DNA of 64,000 bases, taken from contig CAYRGG010000012.1 of the NCBI GenBank assembly GCA_964423745.1, forward strand, positions 25,524 to 89,523. Direction: 5' to 3'. Shown here piece after piece: positions 52,374 through 61,617 of the stretch. Each line of letters opens with the position of its first letter. The stretch's first letter is position 1. The position numbers were made by a program, and so were the translations under genes. The notes beneath the pieces are model-generated. The model was not told where the DNA came from, did no database searches, and worked only from the letters and a program-made list of their open reading frames with translations. The DNA comes from CAYRGG01 sp964423745 (GTDB lineage Bacteria > Pseudomonadota > Gammaproteobacteria > Competibacterales > Competibacteraceae).

Positions 52374-52493
52374 AAGACTTACGCAAAAAGGACTTGGGCA
52401 ACTTGTGAAAGAAGTGTCGACTGCCTGGATGGCCGTCGTTAAGCCCACAGGGAGGTGTTCACGGCGTCTTCTAAAACAAGCTGCGTAAGTCCT
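52374..52493 (-). mobile_element. Miniature inverted-repeat element, family 1, copy b
   Basis: A 120-bp element with termini AAGACTTACGCA (52374–52385) and TGCGTAAGTCCT (52482–52493). The reverse complement matches the atpF-linked copy at 2077–2210. It sits 5 bp beyond the stop codon of the DUF1285 gene. A 67-codon minus-strand frame across this region is not a gene. Confidence 0.85.
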
Positions 52494-52498
52494 GTCCC

Positions 52499-53062
52499 CT
52501 ATTCTTCATGCAAACTGCCCAATATAAAAAAAACACCTTGACTAGACACACCGTAAACGAGCTTTCCATCCACATGACGTTCTTCACCTAACTCCGCTAG
52601 CTCTAAAAATACTGACCGAGACAGTAAAGCCCGTAAGCGATCTCTTACATGAATATAGGGAGACGGTTCACCATCGGGTTTAATATATTCCACTTCAAGG
52701 GCATGCTCTGGCCCGGCAATAACCACATCACCTAGATTGGTAGTAAAACGCAAAGCTTGCTCTTTACCTTCGTCGATGACGTCCAATAAAACCGCTACCA
52801 AAGGCGCATCATCAACACGAATACGCCACTTCTCTACTGGGGTGACCAAGTAATAATCACCATCTTCTTCGCATCGTAAAATAGTAGAAAATAGCCGAGC
52901 TAAGTTTTGTCGCTCAATGGGTTGCCCTTCATGGTACCAGGTTCCATCTCGAGCAATTCGCATATCCATATCACCGCTCAATGGTGGATTCCAACGGTCA
53001 ATGGGCGGCAATGTTTGATTTTGCACTTGTTGCGCAAGTGCAGCTGGATCAGGTTTACGCAT
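52499..53062 (-). CDS. DUF1285 family protein
   Basis: 187 residues, cytosolic. The pattern 'PPIDRWNPPLSGDMDMRIARDGTWYHEGQPIER', 'LFSTILRCEEDGDYYLVTPVEKWRI' and 'PYIHVRDRLRALLSRSVFLELAELG' matches DUF1285, a small alpha/beta family in proteobacteria without a known role. The gene ends right at the miniature element but is full-length. Confidence 0.9.
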   Translation of the reverse strand: MRKPDPAALAQQVQNQTLPPIDRWNPPLSGDMDMRIARDGTWYHEGQPIERQNLARLFSTILRCEEDGDYYLVTPVEKWRIRVDDAPLVAVLLDVIDEGKEQALRFTTNLGDVVIAGPEHALEVEYIKPDGEPSPYIHVRDRLRALLSRSVFLELAELGEERHVDGKLVYGVSSQGVFFILGSLHEE

Positions 53063-53155
53063 ACCTATCTCCTGGGTTAACAGGTCAATGTTGCTCAGTA
53101 TAGGTCATATGACGCCAAAAAAATTATTTTGGGGCAGGCATGAGCCTGCAAAAGA

Positions 53156-54223
53156 TTATCCTCCAGCAGGCATGAGTCCACATTGGCTTAACACAGTTTG
53201 CCATGCCTGGGTATGGCGTTGTATAGCTGCGTCAAAACGCTTCCAAATCCCCTTATCGGGGGTTAGCATTTGCGTCCTGTAACGGGTAAACGCAATAGGT
53301 AATTTTATGGTTTGGACTTGGACTAAATTTTCAATATCAGTTAGCCATGCCTTACCTTGTCGATGTATTTGTGAAATATAAGCACCCACCCGTTGCGCAT
53401 AATATTTCTTAAAAATATTATTCAATATATGGGCTTTTTCGGTGGGTTTGTTTTGTACACACAGCGTCGATTCTTTGTTTAACATCCCAAGGGAGTAGGC
53501 AGCGCGGTTCAAATATTCAGTGAGTTGAGCAACCGACTGTAACAAGCGTCCTCCATATTGATACCGTTGCAGCCGAAAATAATGTGTCTCTAGTTCTTCT
53601 ATGTCGATATCGAGAGACGCACTGTGCAAGTGTTTACCCAACTCATGTAAATAAGTAATGCTCTGTTGGGCATTAATAAACACTTGATTTTCTTCGGGGT
53701 TCAGTGACGATACGGCCAAACTAAATAATTTTTTTAGCTCAGGACTATTAAAAGTTGCCTGCCAAAAAATAACCGGTAAATTAGTGCGTTTTTTCTCAAT
53801 GACTTCAAGAAATAGCGTGAGAAATTCCTTGTTTGTAGTAGCCTCTGTCGCAAGCTTTTGATAACACACTTCGGCGTTCTGCAAAAACGCGATCTCATAA
53901 GCCAACTTTTGGGAAATAGGCATGACTCGACCCATAATGCTATTACGCTCGTTGATCAATCTGAACAAATCGCAAGAATATAATTTGGCAAAATTCACCA
54001 TACCCATACGCAGTGGGACTACCGGTAGGTTTTGTTCGCGGCGAGATGGATAAGGAAGCAAGTTCACTGGAGTAGACAAGATACTTTGGATACCGGTAGC
54101 TCTCTCCACGCGTTTTAGATAATCTGCTAAGAGGGCTTCTGCTGTATCCCCATCACCGCAAGCACAGATATTCATACAGCATAGAACGATTAGAATGTAT
54201 CTTTTAGGCAACGCACCATGCAT
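53156..54223 (-). CDS. DUF3080 lipoprotein
   Basis: 355 residues from the ATG at 54223, preferred over one at 54241 because GGGA precedes it and it yields a normal lipoprotein signal ('NICACGDGD', lipid on the Cys). The mature part is helical, with 'DYLKRVERATGI', 'MGMVNFAKLYSCDLFRLINERNS' and 'LGPxxKLAYE'-like segments of DUF3080. Function unknown. It is divergent from the lipoprotein gene at 54332. Confidence 0.82.
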   Translation of the reverse strand: MHGALPKRYILIVLCCMNICACGDGDTAEALLADYLKRVERATGIQSILSTPVNLLPYPSRREQNLPVVPLRMGMVNFAKLYSCDLFRLINERNSIMGRVMPISQKLAYEIAFLQNAEVCYQKLATEATTNKEFLTLFLEVIEKKRTNLPVIFWQATFNSPELKKLFSLAVSSLNPEENQVFINAQQSITYLHELGKHLHSASLDIDIEELETHYFRLQRYQYGGRLLQSVAQLTEYLNRAAYSLGMLNKESTLCVQNKPTEKAHILNNIFKKYYAQRVGAYISQIHRQGKAWLTDIENLVQVQTIKLPIAFTRYRTQMLTPDKGIWKRFDAAIQRHTQAWQTVLSQCGLMPAGG

Positions 54224-54331
54224 CGTAATATTTCCCAGCATTGGCCAACTTTTGTTCCGACCCTATCTTGATAGGATTGTTCTTTCCATCTGTTCTTGTT
54301 TGAGCCACTCAACGGGGTTGATAGGTTAAGC

Positions 54332-54760
54332 GTGCTAAAAAAATCTTATTACAAGCTATTGCTTTGCAATACGGCCTTGCTACTCAGTCTTTGGTTAACC
54401 GGTTGCGCCTGGTTTGAAAATCAACGGGAATCCGCAGATAAAAATAACCTACCTATAAAAATGCTCGATGGTAAACTTTTGCTGTCACGCTCTAGTAGAC
54501 CAGAGCTGGGATTGGCCCTTACTAACAACTTAGACAGAACCTTATGGGTCAGCGTCCTATTTCAAACGCCGGATGGATTAACAAATTGTCTGTTGAGCAA
54601 AGAACTCAGTGCTCAAACGGAGCATTTTTACGAATGTCCCCAACCTCGCACACAAATAGAGACTTTTTATCGCGTTCAGATCAGGGTTTACAACGATCTT
54701 GAACAAACCCGATTATTGGATGAACGCAAAATTCCATTGCATTTTTCTGAACTAGAGTAG
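54332..54760 (+). CDS. Small lipoprotein (YcfL-like, tentative)
   Basis: About 142 residues from the GTG at 54332; the longer TTG-started frame from 54296 has no signal peptide. The lipobox is 'WLTGCAW'. The mature domain is beta-rich, with 'LALTNNLDRTLWVSVLFQTPDGLTNC' and 'TFYRVQIRVYND', resembling YcfL/DUF1425 periplasmic lipoproteins, though I am not certain. Function unknown. Confidence 0.65.
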   Translation: MLKKSYYKLLLCNTALLLSLWLTGCAWFENQRESADKNNLPIKMLDGKLLLSRSSRPELGLALTNNLDRTLWVSVLFQTPDGLTNCLLSKELSAQTEHFYECPQPRTQIETFYRVQIRVYNDLEQTRLLDERKIPLHFSELE

Positions 54761-54786
54761 ACAACAAATCATGTCATTAAACCCTC

Positions 54787-54918
54787 TTAAGTACTTGCTT
54801 ATAAATTATCCGGTGTTATATCAGGAACGCTGTGAATACGTCCCTGTACGCTCCATCGCCGTCTCCCAACGGCGAAGGCCCTTCCATAACACCGGACAAC
54901 TTAGGGCGTTTTACTTAG
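54787..54918 (+). mobile_element. Miniature inverted-repeat element, family 2, copy B
   Basis: About 132 bp, nearly identical to the copy at 55463 and the inverse of that at 16427. Terminal inverted repeats contain 'attatccggtgttat' (left) and 'ataacaccgga' (right). The central hairpin is CGCCGT...ACGGCG. Confidence 0.88.
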
Positions 54919-55002
54919 AAACCGGATATTTTTTATTTCCAACTTAGTCCTTACTGGAGGTTGAGCAGCTTTGCAGCAGTAAGTGCCGTTTCTTTTTTTA
55001 CA

Positions 55003-55040
55003 GCAGCATACGTCTATCAATGCAGCATACGTCTATCAAT
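55003..55040 (+). repeat. 19-bp perfect tandem duplication upstream of crcB
   Basis: Two adjacent copies of 'gcagcatacgtctatcaat' at 55003–55021 and 55022–55040, ending 20 bp before the crcB start. They could be a simple slippage product or a tandem regulator site. No fluoride-riboswitch consensus is visible in the leader. Confidence 0.8.
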
Positions 55041-55060
55041 AAGGGCTAGGCAGAGCGTTC

Positions 55061-55447
55061 GTGATAAAACTGTTGTTAGTCATGTTAGGTGGTAGCCTAG
55101 GCGCCCTATGCCGCTACGGTATTGCTCTATTAGCTGTCCGCTGGATCGGTAGCGGCTTCCCCTGGGGAACCTTGCTGGCCAACTTGAGTGGTTGCTTTCT
55201 TATAGGAGCTGCCTTTGCACTGGCTGATCGAAGTAATGTACTTAGCCCCTCGGGACGGCTTTTTTTTATGACAGGGTTTCTAGGCTCACTGACGACCTTT
55301 TCAACCTATGCTTTAGAAACTGTTAACGCCAGTCGTAACGGTACCCACACAATCGCCGTCGTCAATATTTTGCTCAACAATTTGGGCGCTGTATTGTGCG
55401 TATTACTGGGTATAGGACTAACCCAATGGCTGCTCACCAGAAGTTGA
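55061..55447 (+). CDS. crcB: Fluoride exporter CrcB/Fluc
   Basis: Four-helix fluoride channel subunit of 128 residues. Motifs are 'GGSLGALCRYG', 'PWGTLLANLSGCFLIG' (conserved Asn) and 'TGFLGSLTTFSTYALE' (Phe-box and Na+ site). The start is GTG. The gene is bracketed by two near-identical miniature elements in the same orientation, a pattern that could allow mobilisation or recombination of the whole unit. Confidence 0.95.
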   Translation: MIKLLLVMLGGSLGALCRYGIALLAVRWIGSGFPWGTLLANLSGCFLIGAAFALADRSNVLSPSGRLFFMTGFLGSLTTFSTYALETVNASRNGTHTIAVVNILLNNLGAVLCVLLGIGLTQWLLTRS

Positions 55448-55462
55448 CCACAGGGCACTTGA

Positions 55463-55593
55463 TAAGTACTTGCCTATAAATTATCCGGTGTTATATTAGG
55501 AACGCTGTGAATACGTCCCTGTACGCTCCATCGCCGTCTCCCAACGGCGAAGGCCCTTCCATAACACCGGATAACTTAGGGCGTTTTACTTAG
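55463..55593 (+). mobile_element. Miniature inverted-repeat element, family 2, copy C
   Basis: About 131 bp, differing from copy B at only a few positions. It lies immediately downstream of crcB and 4 bp before the truncated DUF190 frame. Confidence 0.88.
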
Positions 55594-55597
55594 TTGT

Positions 55598-55816
55598 GTG
55601 ATTGAAATATTTACTAGCGAAGACGCCCGCTGTAACCATAAACCCCTCCACCAAGGCATGGCGGATTACATACATCATGTTAATGATGCAGTACGTTGTA
55701 TGGTGGTGCGAGGTACAGAAGGCTGTTATGAAAGAACTCTCGGCGGTCTAGATGGCCGTCGTCAAGCCTTGACGAGGAATAATGGCAAGGTTTGCATAAA
55801 TAAAAAACTCAGCTAA
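55598..55816 (+). pseudogene. Truncated DUF190-like gene
   Basis: A 72-codon frame starting GTG. Residues 1–45 ('IEIFTSEDARCNHKPLHQG...CMVVRGTEGCYE') resemble the start of DUF190 proteins, often found next to crcB and normally about 110 aa. From residue 46 the sequence is unrelated. The DNA there ('tagatggccgtcgtcaagcc') resembles an internal part of the family-1 element, so an insertion probably cut the gene. Confidence 0.6.
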
Positions 55817-55835
55817 TTGCTGGCTGAGTTTTTTT
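55805..55835. terminator. Rho-independent terminator
   Basis: Stem AACTCAGC / GCTGAGTT with a short loop, followed by seven Ts on the plus strand and preceded by a run of As. It can therefore end transcription from both sides between convergent genes. Confidence 0.85.
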
Positions 55836-55852
55836 GGTGCGCAGTAGAAAAT

Positions 55853-56218
55853 CTAACGAATTGCCAGTGCAGTCTCGGCAATTGTGTTTTGGTTGGATGT
55901 TGAGTTAGAAATTTTATGCAGTAACGCTTCACCCTCTATTCGCTGACCTGAAAATTTGAGAGCCATACCTAGAACACATTGTGCCATTGAATTTTGAGGA
56001 TCCATATTCAACACTTGAGTTTGAAGAATAGTAATGGCTTCTTCGTAAGACCCTATATTTGTTTTGGCAAGGGCTAAACCGGTTAAAACATAAACATTAT
56101 CGGGATGGATTTCCCGAATTCCTTCCATAATACTATTGGCTTCTTTGGGAAAACCTTTAACGCTAGCCATTACACCTAACGCCATCAATTTAGCTACTAT
56201 TACTTTAGAAAACTCCAT
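55853..56218 (-). CDS. TPR-like protein, 121 aa
   Basis: Helical repeat protein with the TPR pattern 'DNVYVLTGLALAKTNIGSYEEAITILQ' and 'NSMAQCVLGMALKFSGQRIEGEALL', about three repeats. The size and layout resemble HrpB1/SycD-like chaperones of secretion systems, but no secretion gene is adjacent. It is separated by 136 nt from a small Gly-rich protein gene on the same strand, which may be its client. Confidence 0.65.
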   Translation of the reverse strand: MEFSKVIVAKLMALGVMASVKGFPKEANSIMEGIREIHPDNVYVLTGLALAKTNIGSYEEAITILQTQVLNMDPQNSMAQCVLGMALKFSGQRIEGEALLHKISNSTSNQNTIAETALAIR

Positions 56219-56354
56219 TACACTCTCCTTTAGATTAAAGCGTAAAAGCCAATAGTGTAAACTGCTATCATAATTTTATTAAATTGGCGACGTTTCATAT
56301 ACGCCGCCAATTATTAAATAACAGAATTTACCAGTTTTTAAAAATTAATATTAC

Positions 56355-56615
56355 TTAGTCTAAAAAACCGTCTACAAGACCGTTAACAAAATCCCCAGCA
56401 AAGGGTGCAAGGAAAGAAAGCGTGCCACCAGAAAAATAATTTACAGCCGCACCGGCAGCGACTCCTGCAGCCTCATCCACCATTCCGTTACCATCTTGGT
56501 CGCCTTTTAATATGCCTCCAAGCAAGGGTAAAAAATTATTGCCACCGACACTTCCAATACCACCGATAGAGCCGCTAGCCATTTTACTAACACCGCCTAA
56601 AACACTATCAAGCAT
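56355..56615 (-). CDS. Small Gly-rich protein with EF-hand-like loop
   Basis: 86 residues, well-formed start ('aggagc' upstream on the minus strand). The N-terminus is Gly/Ser-rich ('GGIGSVGGNN'). A calcium-type loop 'DQDGNGMVDEAAG' lies at about 39–51. The rest is small and hydrophobic. It has no classical signal peptide. The composition resembles secreted peptides or bacteriocin-like proteins, and secretion by a chaperone-dependent system is possible. No family recognised. Confidence 0.6.
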   Translation of the reverse strand: MLDSVLGGVSKMASGSIGGIGSVGGNNFLPLLGGILKGDQDGNGMVDEAAGVAAGAAVNYFSGGTLSFLAPFAGDFVNGLVDGFLD

Positions 56616-57145
56616 AAATTGCTCCTTTATAAAAAAATAAGAACTGCATAACCGTTTTTGATAAACAGATAAAGTTGTTCTTTTTTACGTCAATATTAAT
56701 ATGTATTGCTGTTCGGGTAATTGGTTTTTACAGATTTTGAAAACGTTAACCTTATACACTAACAGCAATAAAACAAACTATATGATCCACTTTCCACAAT
56801 CAATAGATCATTAGTATTATGACTTTAGTGTTATTACTTTAAAAATTCTTCTATAAATAAAGCGTATAAAGAAAGAAGCTACAATTTCAAATAAAAAGGG
56901 CGCTAGTTTAAAAAATCGGGCTTTTTTTAAACATAAATAGCCTATAAAACCCACATTAGGTTTCAAGTCGCTGAAAACCGCTTACACGAATCGCAAAGGA
57001 TTTATAGTCCGCTGTCATCTAAAACGATAAATATTGAAAACAGATTGCAACCAGCTCAATAAATTTTCACAAAGGATCGTATAACTTTCCCTCGAGCCTA
57101 GAGAGAATAACGAGCCGTAGGTTTACGGAAAGTGCAGCGGCGACA
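56616..57145. other. AT-rich intergenic stretch, no feature seen
   Basis: About 530 nt between divergent genes. AT-rich, with no credible frame, no RNA gene and no clear inverted repeat. It must hold the promoters of the Gly-rich protein gene and the glycosyltransferase gene. Confidence 0.5.
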
Positions 57146-57916
57146 TTGTTATCAAGTTGCCATAAAAAAACAATAACTAAAAAGGCGATAGTTTTGTTAT
57201 CATACATTCTTGATTACTTTGAAGAAACTTACATCATCAACCTTCGAGAACGCAAAGACCGTTATGGGGACACCCTAAAAGAACTAAAAAAACAGGGCAT
57301 CGCAAACCCTTTAGAACAGGTCAAATTTTATACAACAGAACGCCCTACTGAGCAGGGTAACTTCCCAACCCTTGGAGCCCGAGGATCTTTTATGAGTCAC
57401 ACCAATGTGATGAAGCTGGCCCTTGAGGAAAATTTAGACCGTGTGTTAATCATGGAGGACGACATCGCCATACTTAATACGGTGAAAACCCATGGTTTAG
57501 AAGTCGTCAAACACTTAAAAACTGTGCCATGGGATATCGTCTATTTCGGTTTCCTCATACCGAAACAACTACCTCTGGGACCTGCCCTTATACCCTATGA
57601 CGGTCCTACTCAGGGTGGACATTTTTATGGAGTAAACAGCACAATTTTACCTCGCCTAGTCAATTTTTTAGAGGGTTGCATGACTCGACCGGGAGGTCAT
57701 CCCGAAGGCGGTCCCATGTTTAGAGATGGTGGGTTTAACCTTTTTCGCATGCTCAATCCTGACGTAAAAATCTACCTTGCATCACCCAACCTGGCTAGGC
57801 AAAGAAGCTCGCGTACTGATCTACATAAACTTAATTGGTATGATCAATTTCCGATCACTCGGCCTTTGGTTGAGCAGGCTCGGTCATTTAAAAATAGGCT
57901 GTTATCGCAACGGTGA
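57146..57916 (+). CDS. Family 25 glycosyltransferase
   Basis: 256 residues by the TTG frame; the conserved part begins at about residue 27 with 'YIINLRERKDRY', so the true start may be internal. 'GARGSFMSHTNVMKLAL' and 'RVLIMEDDIAIL' (the Asp-containing metal motif) are GT25 hallmarks of LPS galactosyltransferases. The C-terminal part has 'DGGFNLFRMLNPDVKIYLASPNL'. Probably modifies a cell-surface glycan. It stands alone, and ends 18 nt before the convergent sbcC. Confidence 0.85.
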   Translation: MLSSCHKKTITKKAIVLLSYILDYFEETYIINLRERKDRYGDTLKELKKQGIANPLEQVKFYTTERPTEQGNFPTLGARGSFMSHTNVMKLALEENLDRVLIMEDDIAILNTVKTHGLEVVKHLKTVPWDIVYFGFLIPKQLPLGPALIPYDGPTQGGHFYGVNSTILPRLVNFLEGCMTRPGGHPEGGPMFRDGGFNLFRMLNPDVKIYLASPNLARQRSSRTDLHKLNWYDQFPITRPLVEQARSFKNRLLSQR

Positions 57917-57933
57917 TTTTATGAGTTCAGAGA

Positions 57934-60900
57934 CTATAGGTTTACAAACCGGCATCCAGGCCCGCTTATTCTGCTTCTTCCGCCAGTTTTAGGCGTGACT
58001 TGGATTTGCGTACCTATCCTTTCTTTAAGGGCTGGTATATGAGAAATGACACCGATTAATTTGCCATCCTGTTGTAAGTTGGCCAGGGTCTCTAGGGCCG
58101 TGTCAAGGGTGTTTTCGTCTAACGTGCCAAATCCTTCGTCTAAAAAAAGCGAGTCTACCCGTACATTTCGACTAGCCATTTGAGAGAGTCCTAGGGCCAA
58201 GGCTAGGCTCACGATAAAACTCTCGCCACCGGAAAGGTTTTTCGTCGATCGAATCTCACCAGCTTGGTAGTTATCCACTACATTAAGCTCTAAAGGTTGC
58301 TTGTCATTGTGTAGTAGTAAATAGCGATCCGTCATCTTTTTGAGCTGGCGATTCGCATTGAACACCAGTAATTCAAACGTCAAACCCTGGGCAAAATTAC
58401 GATATTTTTTACCATCGGCCGAACCGATAAGTTCGTGTAATGCATCCCAACGGAAACATTCTTTCTTTTGGGCTTCGATGCCTATGATCTGAGCTTGTTT
58501 TTTGTGACGCCGGTCTTGATCGTCAGCGAGCTGTTTTTTGATTCCCCCCATGTCCTGCTGAATCTCTTTTAGGCTTGCGACCAAGCCACTTTCCTCCTGG
58601 CGCACCTGCTCATAGGACTGATCCGTTATCCGTCTTGCTTTTTCCCTGGCTAACGAGGCGATTTTGTCTTGACGGAGCGTAGTTAGCTCAGTGGCTTGTT
58701 TCTGCAAATTTTCTTGCGCTTGCTTGAGGATTTTTCGTTCATCAGCAGCCAAACAAGCGGCATGATAATCTACTTCATGGGTAAACCCCATACTCGCTAA
58801 ACGTTCACAGAATTGTTTTTCCTCCCTTTGAAGTGCTTTTGCGCGTTTTTCCATGGTCTCTTGCAAAGACTGTATGATCGTTTGAGAATTCGTTAGGGCT
58901 TGATGAGCGAACTCAACGCCGTTTCGAGATTTTTCCATATTTTCTTTAGCCTGCTTGACCGCCCCTACTAATCGGTTATCCTCTTCATCCGAATCCTTAT
59001 CAGCAAACAAAGCCTGGCGCTGTGCAAGCCACGCATCACATTCTTGCATTAAACCATCATGGATGTGTTTTTCCCTGTATTCATCCTCTTTGAGCTTTTC
59101 GATTAAAACGATTTTTTGATCCCGATAGTTGTTTAAAGTCGATAAGTTTTTCTCAAGTTCCAACTTCTGGTCCTGCTTTTGTTGCCATCGCTTCTGTCGT
59201 GCCATCAAATCCACAAGGATTTGATCAAGATCCGCCATCGACACATTATTAATTCCGAAGGGTGCCAGGACTTGGAGCACTTTGTGATGCAACTGAGTAA
59301 CCTGACCTGCACCGATATGGCATTGCTGAGCAAGTCGTTCACAGTCCTGTGCTACTGCTTCCTTTTTAAAACCCGCTTCCTGCCACTGCTTTTCTACCCG
59401 ATTAAAAATTGTGCGCCCGTTTTCAACAACTTGTTGAGCTGATTGCAGTTGGTTTTCAATGTCTTCTATCTTTTCAATAACAGCAGACAACACACCTATA
59501 TGCTTGTCGGTCTGATGTTGCCCACTGCGCACACCCGTTAATGGATCATTGGCAGTTACATTCATTTGTAATGCAGCAAAAATAGTGTTACAACGCGCTT
59601 CATCCGCTTTTAGTTGGATGATCTGTGCTTGCTGGGTCTGCTGTAATTGTTCCAGCTTAGTTTGCGTTTTCCCCTGGTTAATTTTAAGTTCCGCAATTGC
59701 GTTTATCGTCTTATCAAGGTCATCCTTGGTCTGTTGTAACACTGATTGAGTGGCATCCAACGGTGGAATGTTACCTTGCGCAAAGGGATGTTCCGTAGCC
59801 CCACAAAGGGGACATGGTTTGCCATCTTCTAAAAACTTACGTTCTGCTTCGAGGCTCTGAATTCGGTTGAGCAAGGCAACTTGCGTATCCAGATGCTGAA
59901 CCTCCCGTTCAAGCTGTAATTGTTTTGCTGAGCGAGCAACAATTTCATTGGCCAATTTTTTCTCCTTCATCTCCAGCGTCTGTTGCTCCAACCGCGCCGC
60001 TTCTTCCTCGCGACGAGTCTTTGCGCTATGCACTAATACCTCGGCCACCTGATCGAGGCGATGCTTACGATCTTTGAGATCGGTAAGTTCGTGACGCCAA
60101 ACATTGAGTGTGCGCCCGCATAACATGTCTGCCATGGCAGCTTTTAGTTGAGCGCATAAGCGTTCACTGCTTACTAGCTCTTCACGCTGTTTTTTATAGG
60201 CATTTGCGGACTCATGCCAGAACTGGACGGTGACTGCTTTGCGCTCTTCTGCTTCAGCAAGACTTTGGCACAACTGGCTGTGTTGTTGACCGGCAGTTTG
60301 GAGAGCCTCTAAAGCACTGCGGATATCGGCCAAACTTTCCCGCAAACCTGAGTCAACAGAGTGCCGCTGGAAGTAGCCTTCGATGTCAGTCTGAATGCGA
60401 CAAACATCTGTTAACTGCTTTTCATAAAATCGCTGCTGTTTTAAATGACTTTCAAGTTGGTTTTCTATTTTTGCTATGGCTTCGCTAACTTTCTTAATTT
60501 GAGATTTTTTATCGGCAATGCGTGTGTCTAGTTCGCGAACCTTTTTGATGATATTCTTTTGCTGTTTTTCCTCAGTCTCGGCGTACTCTAAAGCACAAGC
60601 AGCCTGCTGCTTTGCCTGTATTGCCATTGCCAAAGCAGTCTCTTGTTGAGAAAGTTTTTGTTGAGTGGCGTTACAACGTTGAGACTCCTCTTCCTGTTGT
60701 CGACGGATTGATGCAAGATGTGCATAGTCCTTGTCGAGGGAGCAGGCTTTATCCGCACGATCCAATTGTTTGAGTTGCGGTTGAAACGAGGTTTGTCGAG
60801 ACTGAAATTCATCCCACTCTGTTTCTAACTTATCAAGATCTTTTTGTAGCGTTGCCAAATCATCCAACCATACCCTGGCTTTCTGTAACTGGTTTATTTG

Positions 60901-61611
60901 GGTAATTTGTTTCTCTTCTGCAAGCTGGCGCTCTGCAAGTTTAGTGCGCAATTGTTCTTTATCTTCGTCATTCAATAGAGACATGCCGGATAATTCCATA
61001 TGGAGTGCATTTAGCTTATTGCGTTCTTCGCCACGCCGTTGATGAACCTTTACCGAAATCCGACTATAAATGTCGGTGCCTGTGATTTGCTCCAGGATCG
61101 GCGCTCTTTGGTCGGGCGCAGCTTGCAGGAAAACGGCAAAACCACCCTGGGCGAGCAGCATGGACCGAGTAAACTGATCAAAATCCATACCCGTCACTTG
61201 CTGGATTTTGTCAGCAACGCGCTTTAGTTTCGCCTCGATAATTTTTCCCGTGTTGGCGTCGGCGATCTCATGTTGAGGGACCTGTAGCTCTCCACCAGGC
61301 TTGCCACGGGCTCGACGCTGGCTCCAATGACAACGATAGCGTCCGGCTTGAGTCGCAAAGGTCACCTCGGCAAAACACTCGCCTTTTTGCCGGGACATGA
61401 TTTCATTGGTGCTTTTAGTGACTCTATTTAAACGTGGCGTCCTACCGTAAAGGGCCAGACAAATAGCATCAAGTAAAGTGGATTTACCCGCTCCCGTGGC
61501 GCCGGTGATGGCGAACAGACCATCGCCAGTATAGGCCGGATGGTTAAAATCCACTTCCCATTCACCGACTAAAGAATTCAGATTCTGAAGCCGTAAATTG
61601 AGTATGCGCAT
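57934..61611 (-). CDS. sbcC: Exonuclease subunit SbcC
   Basis: ATPase subunit of the SbcCD nuclease, which opens DNA hairpins and cleans double-strand ends. 1225 residues, longer than E. coli (1048). The N-terminal Walker A is 'GATGAGKSTLLDAICLALYG' near residue 38. Long coiled-coil arms are joined by a zinc hook 'CPLC' near the middle. The C-terminal signature 'LSGGESFIVSLALALGLSQM' and Walker B 'LFLDEGFGTLD' follow. It lies 6 nt after sbcD, in the same operon. Confidence 0.95.
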   Translation of the reverse strand: MRILNLRLQNLNSLVGEWEVDFNHPAYTGDGLFAITGATGAGKSTLLDAICLALYGRTPRLNRVTKSTNEIMSRQKGECFAEVTFATQAGRYRCHWSQRRARGKPGGELQVPQHEIADANTGKIIEAKLKRVADKIQQVTGMDFDQFTRSMLLAQGGFAVFLQAAPDQRAPILEQITGTDIYSRISVKVHQRRGEERNKLNALHMELSGMSLLNDEDKEQLRTKLAERQLAEEKQITQINQLQKARVWLDDLATLQKDLDKLETEWDEFQSRQTSFQPQLKQLDRADKACSLDKDYAHLASIRRQQEEESQRCNATQQKLSQQETALAMAIQAKQQAACALEYAETEEKQQKNIIKKVRELDTRIADKKSQIKKVSEAIAKIENQLESHLKQQRFYEKQLTDVCRIQTDIEGYFQRHSVDSGLRESLADIRSALEALQTAGQQHSQLCQSLAEAEERKAVTVQFWHESANAYKKQREELVSSERLCAQLKAAMADMLCGRTLNVWRHELTDLKDRKHRLDQVAEVLVHSAKTRREEEAARLEQQTLEMKEKKLANEIVARSAKQLQLEREVQHLDTQVALLNRIQSLEAERKFLEDGKPCPLCGATEHPFAQGNIPPLDATQSVLQQTKDDLDKTINAIAELKINQGKTQTKLEQLQQTQQAQIIQLKADEARCNTIFAALQMNVTANDPLTGVRSGQHQTDKHIGVLSAVIEKIEDIENQLQSAQQVVENGRTIFNRVEKQWQEAGFKKEAVAQDCERLAQQCHIGAGQVTQLHHKVLQVLAPFGINNVSMADLDQILVDLMARQKRWQQKQDQKLELEKNLSTLNNYRDQKIVLIEKLKEDEYREKHIHDGLMQECDAWLAQRQALFADKDSDEEDNRLVGAVKQAKENMEKSRNGVEFAHQALTNSQTIIQSLQETMEKRAKALQREEKQFCERLASMGFTHEVDYHAACLAADERKILKQAQENLQKQATELTTLRQDKIASLAREKARRITDQSYEQVRQEESGLVASLKEIQQDMGGIKKQLADDQDRRHKKQAQIIGIEAQKKECFRWDALHELIGSADGKKYRNFAQGLTFELLVFNANRQLKKMTDRYLLLHNDKQPLELNVVDNYQAGEIRSTKNLSGGESFIVSLALALGLSQMASRNVRVDSLFLDEGFGTLDENTLDTALETLANLQQDGKLIGVISHIPALKERIGTQIQVTPKTGGRSRISGPGCRFVNL

Positions 61612-61617
61612 CGGTCC

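Noticed and set aside
52245..52448. 67-codon minus-strand frame
   Set aside because: It overlaps the miniature element and has no ribosome site or recognisable protein.
54919..55060. Possible fluoride riboswitch upstream of crcB
   Set aside because: No conserved fluoride-riboswitch core or pseudoknot could be seen. The leader holds only a 19-bp tandem duplication.
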